7,151 nt of DNA, taken from assembly GCA_947165745.1 (NCBI GenBank), contig CAMVBO010000083.1:1-7151 (forward strand), read 5' to 3'. Shown one piece after another: positions 6,480 through 7,151 of this stretch. The translations under genes were made by a program, and so were the position numbers. The notes below the pieces were generated by a model. It ran no database searches, was not told the DNA's origin, and saw only the letters and a program-made list of their open reading frames with translations. Positions within the stretch are counted from its first letter, which is position 1, and the number at the start of each line of letters is the position of its first letter. This DNA comes from an uncultured Clostridia bacterium (GTDB taxonomy: Bacteria; Bacillota_A; Clostridia; Christensenellales; Aristaeellaceae).

Positions 6480-6872
6480 TTAAACCTCAATGGTCCTGGG
6501 CGCTTCGGTGAAGCTGGAGAAGGTGGCGGTGGCGCCCTGGAAATAGAGCACCTCGGTGTTGTCATCCTCGGCGTCGTACATGGCCTTGAGGGACGGGTAG
6601 TTGTCCAGCATGTGCTTCTTGGCCTCCACCCGGTCGTCCCGCACCAGCCTGCCCGCCACGCGCAGCCACTTGCCGTCCATGAAGGCGCAGATCTCCACCT
6701 TGGGGTTGGCCTCAAGCTGTTTGGAAACACTCTTTACCTTACCGGTCTGGATGTAGAGCCGGTCCTCAAAGACATCCACGGTGCCGAACGGCCGCACCCG
6801 GGGCTGGTCGCCGTCCACGGTGGCCAGGTAGTAAGTGCCGCACTTTTTCAGGAATTCATAGACCTCGTTCAT
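6480..6872 (-). CDS. Pyridoxamine 5'-phosphate oxidase-family (split-barrel flavin-binding) protein
   Basis: A small protein of 130 residues with the split-barrel fold signature of the pyridoxamine-phosphate oxidase family. MNEVYEFLKKCGTYYLATVD is followed by GDQPRVRPFGTV, the strand DRLYIQTGKVKSVSKQLEANPKVEICAFM (Lys-Ser region that contacts flavin phosphate in relatives) and KWLRVAGRLV. Such single-domain proteins usually bind FMN or a related flavin. It is too short and divergent to be called a true PdxH, and its substrate is unknown. The start at 6872 is chosen because GGAGG stands upstream and the fold begins there; the frame stays open upstream to 6977 but that stretch contains the promoter. 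It is first gene of a two-gene operon with the DUF362 gene. Confidence 0.9.
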   Translation of the reverse strand: MNEVYEFLKKCGTYYLATVDGDQPRVRPFGTVDVFEDRLYIQTGKVKSVSKQLEANPKVEICAFMDGKWLRVAGRLVRDDRVEAKKHMLDNYPSLKAMYDAEDDNTEVLYFQGATATFSSFTEAPRTIEV

Positions 6873-6908
6873 GGGTTTTGCCTCCGTTTCTGTAGGATTA
6901 TTAGTTGA

Positions 6909-6937
6909 ATTATACCAGCGTATTCCGGGAATGTAAA
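6909..6937 (-). promoter_or_regulatory. Promoter of the split-barrel/DUF362 operon
   Basis: On the minus strand TTTACA (6932-6937) and TATAAT (6909-6914) are separated by 17 bases: eleven of twelve consensus positions. Its location 37 bases upstream of the chosen start at 6872 also argues against the longer upstream start, which would place the promoter inside the gene. Confidence 0.88.
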
Positions 6938-7007
6938 GGGCAATTTGGTTTGGAGTCGGGTGACACCGGAGAATCATACTCTTATAAAGACAGTGATAAA
7001 TTGGCTA

Positions 7008-7036
7008 TTGTATTCGCAGGGCTTTTGTGCTATAAT
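7008..7036 (+). promoter_or_regulatory. Promoter of the rightmost plus-strand gene
   Basis: TTGTAT (7008-7013) and TATAAT (7031-7036) have a 17-base spacer, and a TGC directly before the -10 hexamer makes an extended -10. A second TATAAT at 7051-7056 lacks a matching -35. A small hairpin GCGGA/TCCGC (7058-7071) falls in the short leader. The promoter is divergent from that at 6909-6937, with about 70 bases between them that show no clear operator. Confidence 0.75.
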
Positions 7037-7090
7037 CACTTAAGGTTGTTTATAATTGCGGACAAATCCGCGCGTATTCCCGGAGGCAGC

Positions 7091-7151
7091 GTGTCCAGAA
7101 ACCGGTATGTGGGCGATTATCGCCTGGTGGAGAGCATCGACGAGCGGGGTC
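7091..7151 (+). CDS. Unrecognised protein, N-terminus only (3' end outside window)
   Basis: An open frame from GTG at 7091 to the window edge, reading MSRNRYVGDYRLVESIDERG. GGAGG (7082-7086) lies four bases before the GTG, slightly close but usable, and a good promoter stands upstream. The ATG at 7107 in another frame is too far from the ribosome binding site. Twenty residues are too few to name a family. The sequence is charged and lacks a signal peptide or membrane segment in what is visible. Confidence 0.6.
   Translation, partial: MSRNRYVGDYRLVESIDERG

Noticed and set aside
5337..6908. Plus-strand open frame of 523 codons
   Set aside because: Antisense shadow of the DUF362 and split-barrel genes; no recognisable domain, and it runs through a terminator hairpin. 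The GGAGGAGAGGG near 5338 falls at its start rather than at a proper distance upstream.
6951..6970. Possible operator GGTGACACC between divergent promoters
   Set aside because: The half-sites are only four bases with a single central base, too short to separate from chance, and no regulator gene is visible.

Overview
The window reads as a high-GC member of the Firmicutes, most likely a clostridial (gut-type) bacterium. The evidence is a set of strong AGGAGG-type ribosome binding sites, sigma-A-like promoters with 17-base spacers, a lysine (L-box) riboswitch, a Firmicutes-style fab gene order and a polar amino acid ABC transporter. Genus cannot be fixed from the sequence alone. No insertion sequence, CRISPR array, tRNA or rRNA gene is visible.

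Left part (1-2575, plus strand): the end of a type II fatty acid synthesis operon, with fabG (5' end outside the window), fabF and fabZ. Together they supply the condensation, ketoreduction and dehydration steps of chain elongation. Both gaps in the operon carry repeats. The fabG-fabF gap (516-602) holds heptanucleotide repeats in two opposed blocks. The fabF-fabZ gap (1850-2050) holds an array of about eight short hairpins whose stem sequences all differ but stay self-complementary, separated by short A/T-rich linkers that switch strand orientation half way. This array is the most unusual thing in the window. A perfect 20-bp inverted repeat closes the operon and probably terminates transcription from both sides.

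Middle part (2579-5304, minus strand): a three-gene polar amino acid ABC uptake operon, transcribed right to left as solute-binding lipoprotein, permease, ATPase. Upstream lie a good promoter and a leader of about 275 nt whose conserved blocks match the lysine riboswitch in order and spacing. This makes lysine the likely cargo, or at least the effector. A G/C-rich hairpin sits between the binding-protein gene and the permease gene.

Right part (5370-7151): a minus-strand two-gene operon encodes a small pyridoxamine-phosphate-oxidase-fold (split-barrel flavoprotein) protein and a DUF362 protein, with its own consensus promoter and an intrinsic terminator. Divergent from it, a plus-strand promoter drives a gene that leaves the window after about 20 codons and that I do not recognise.
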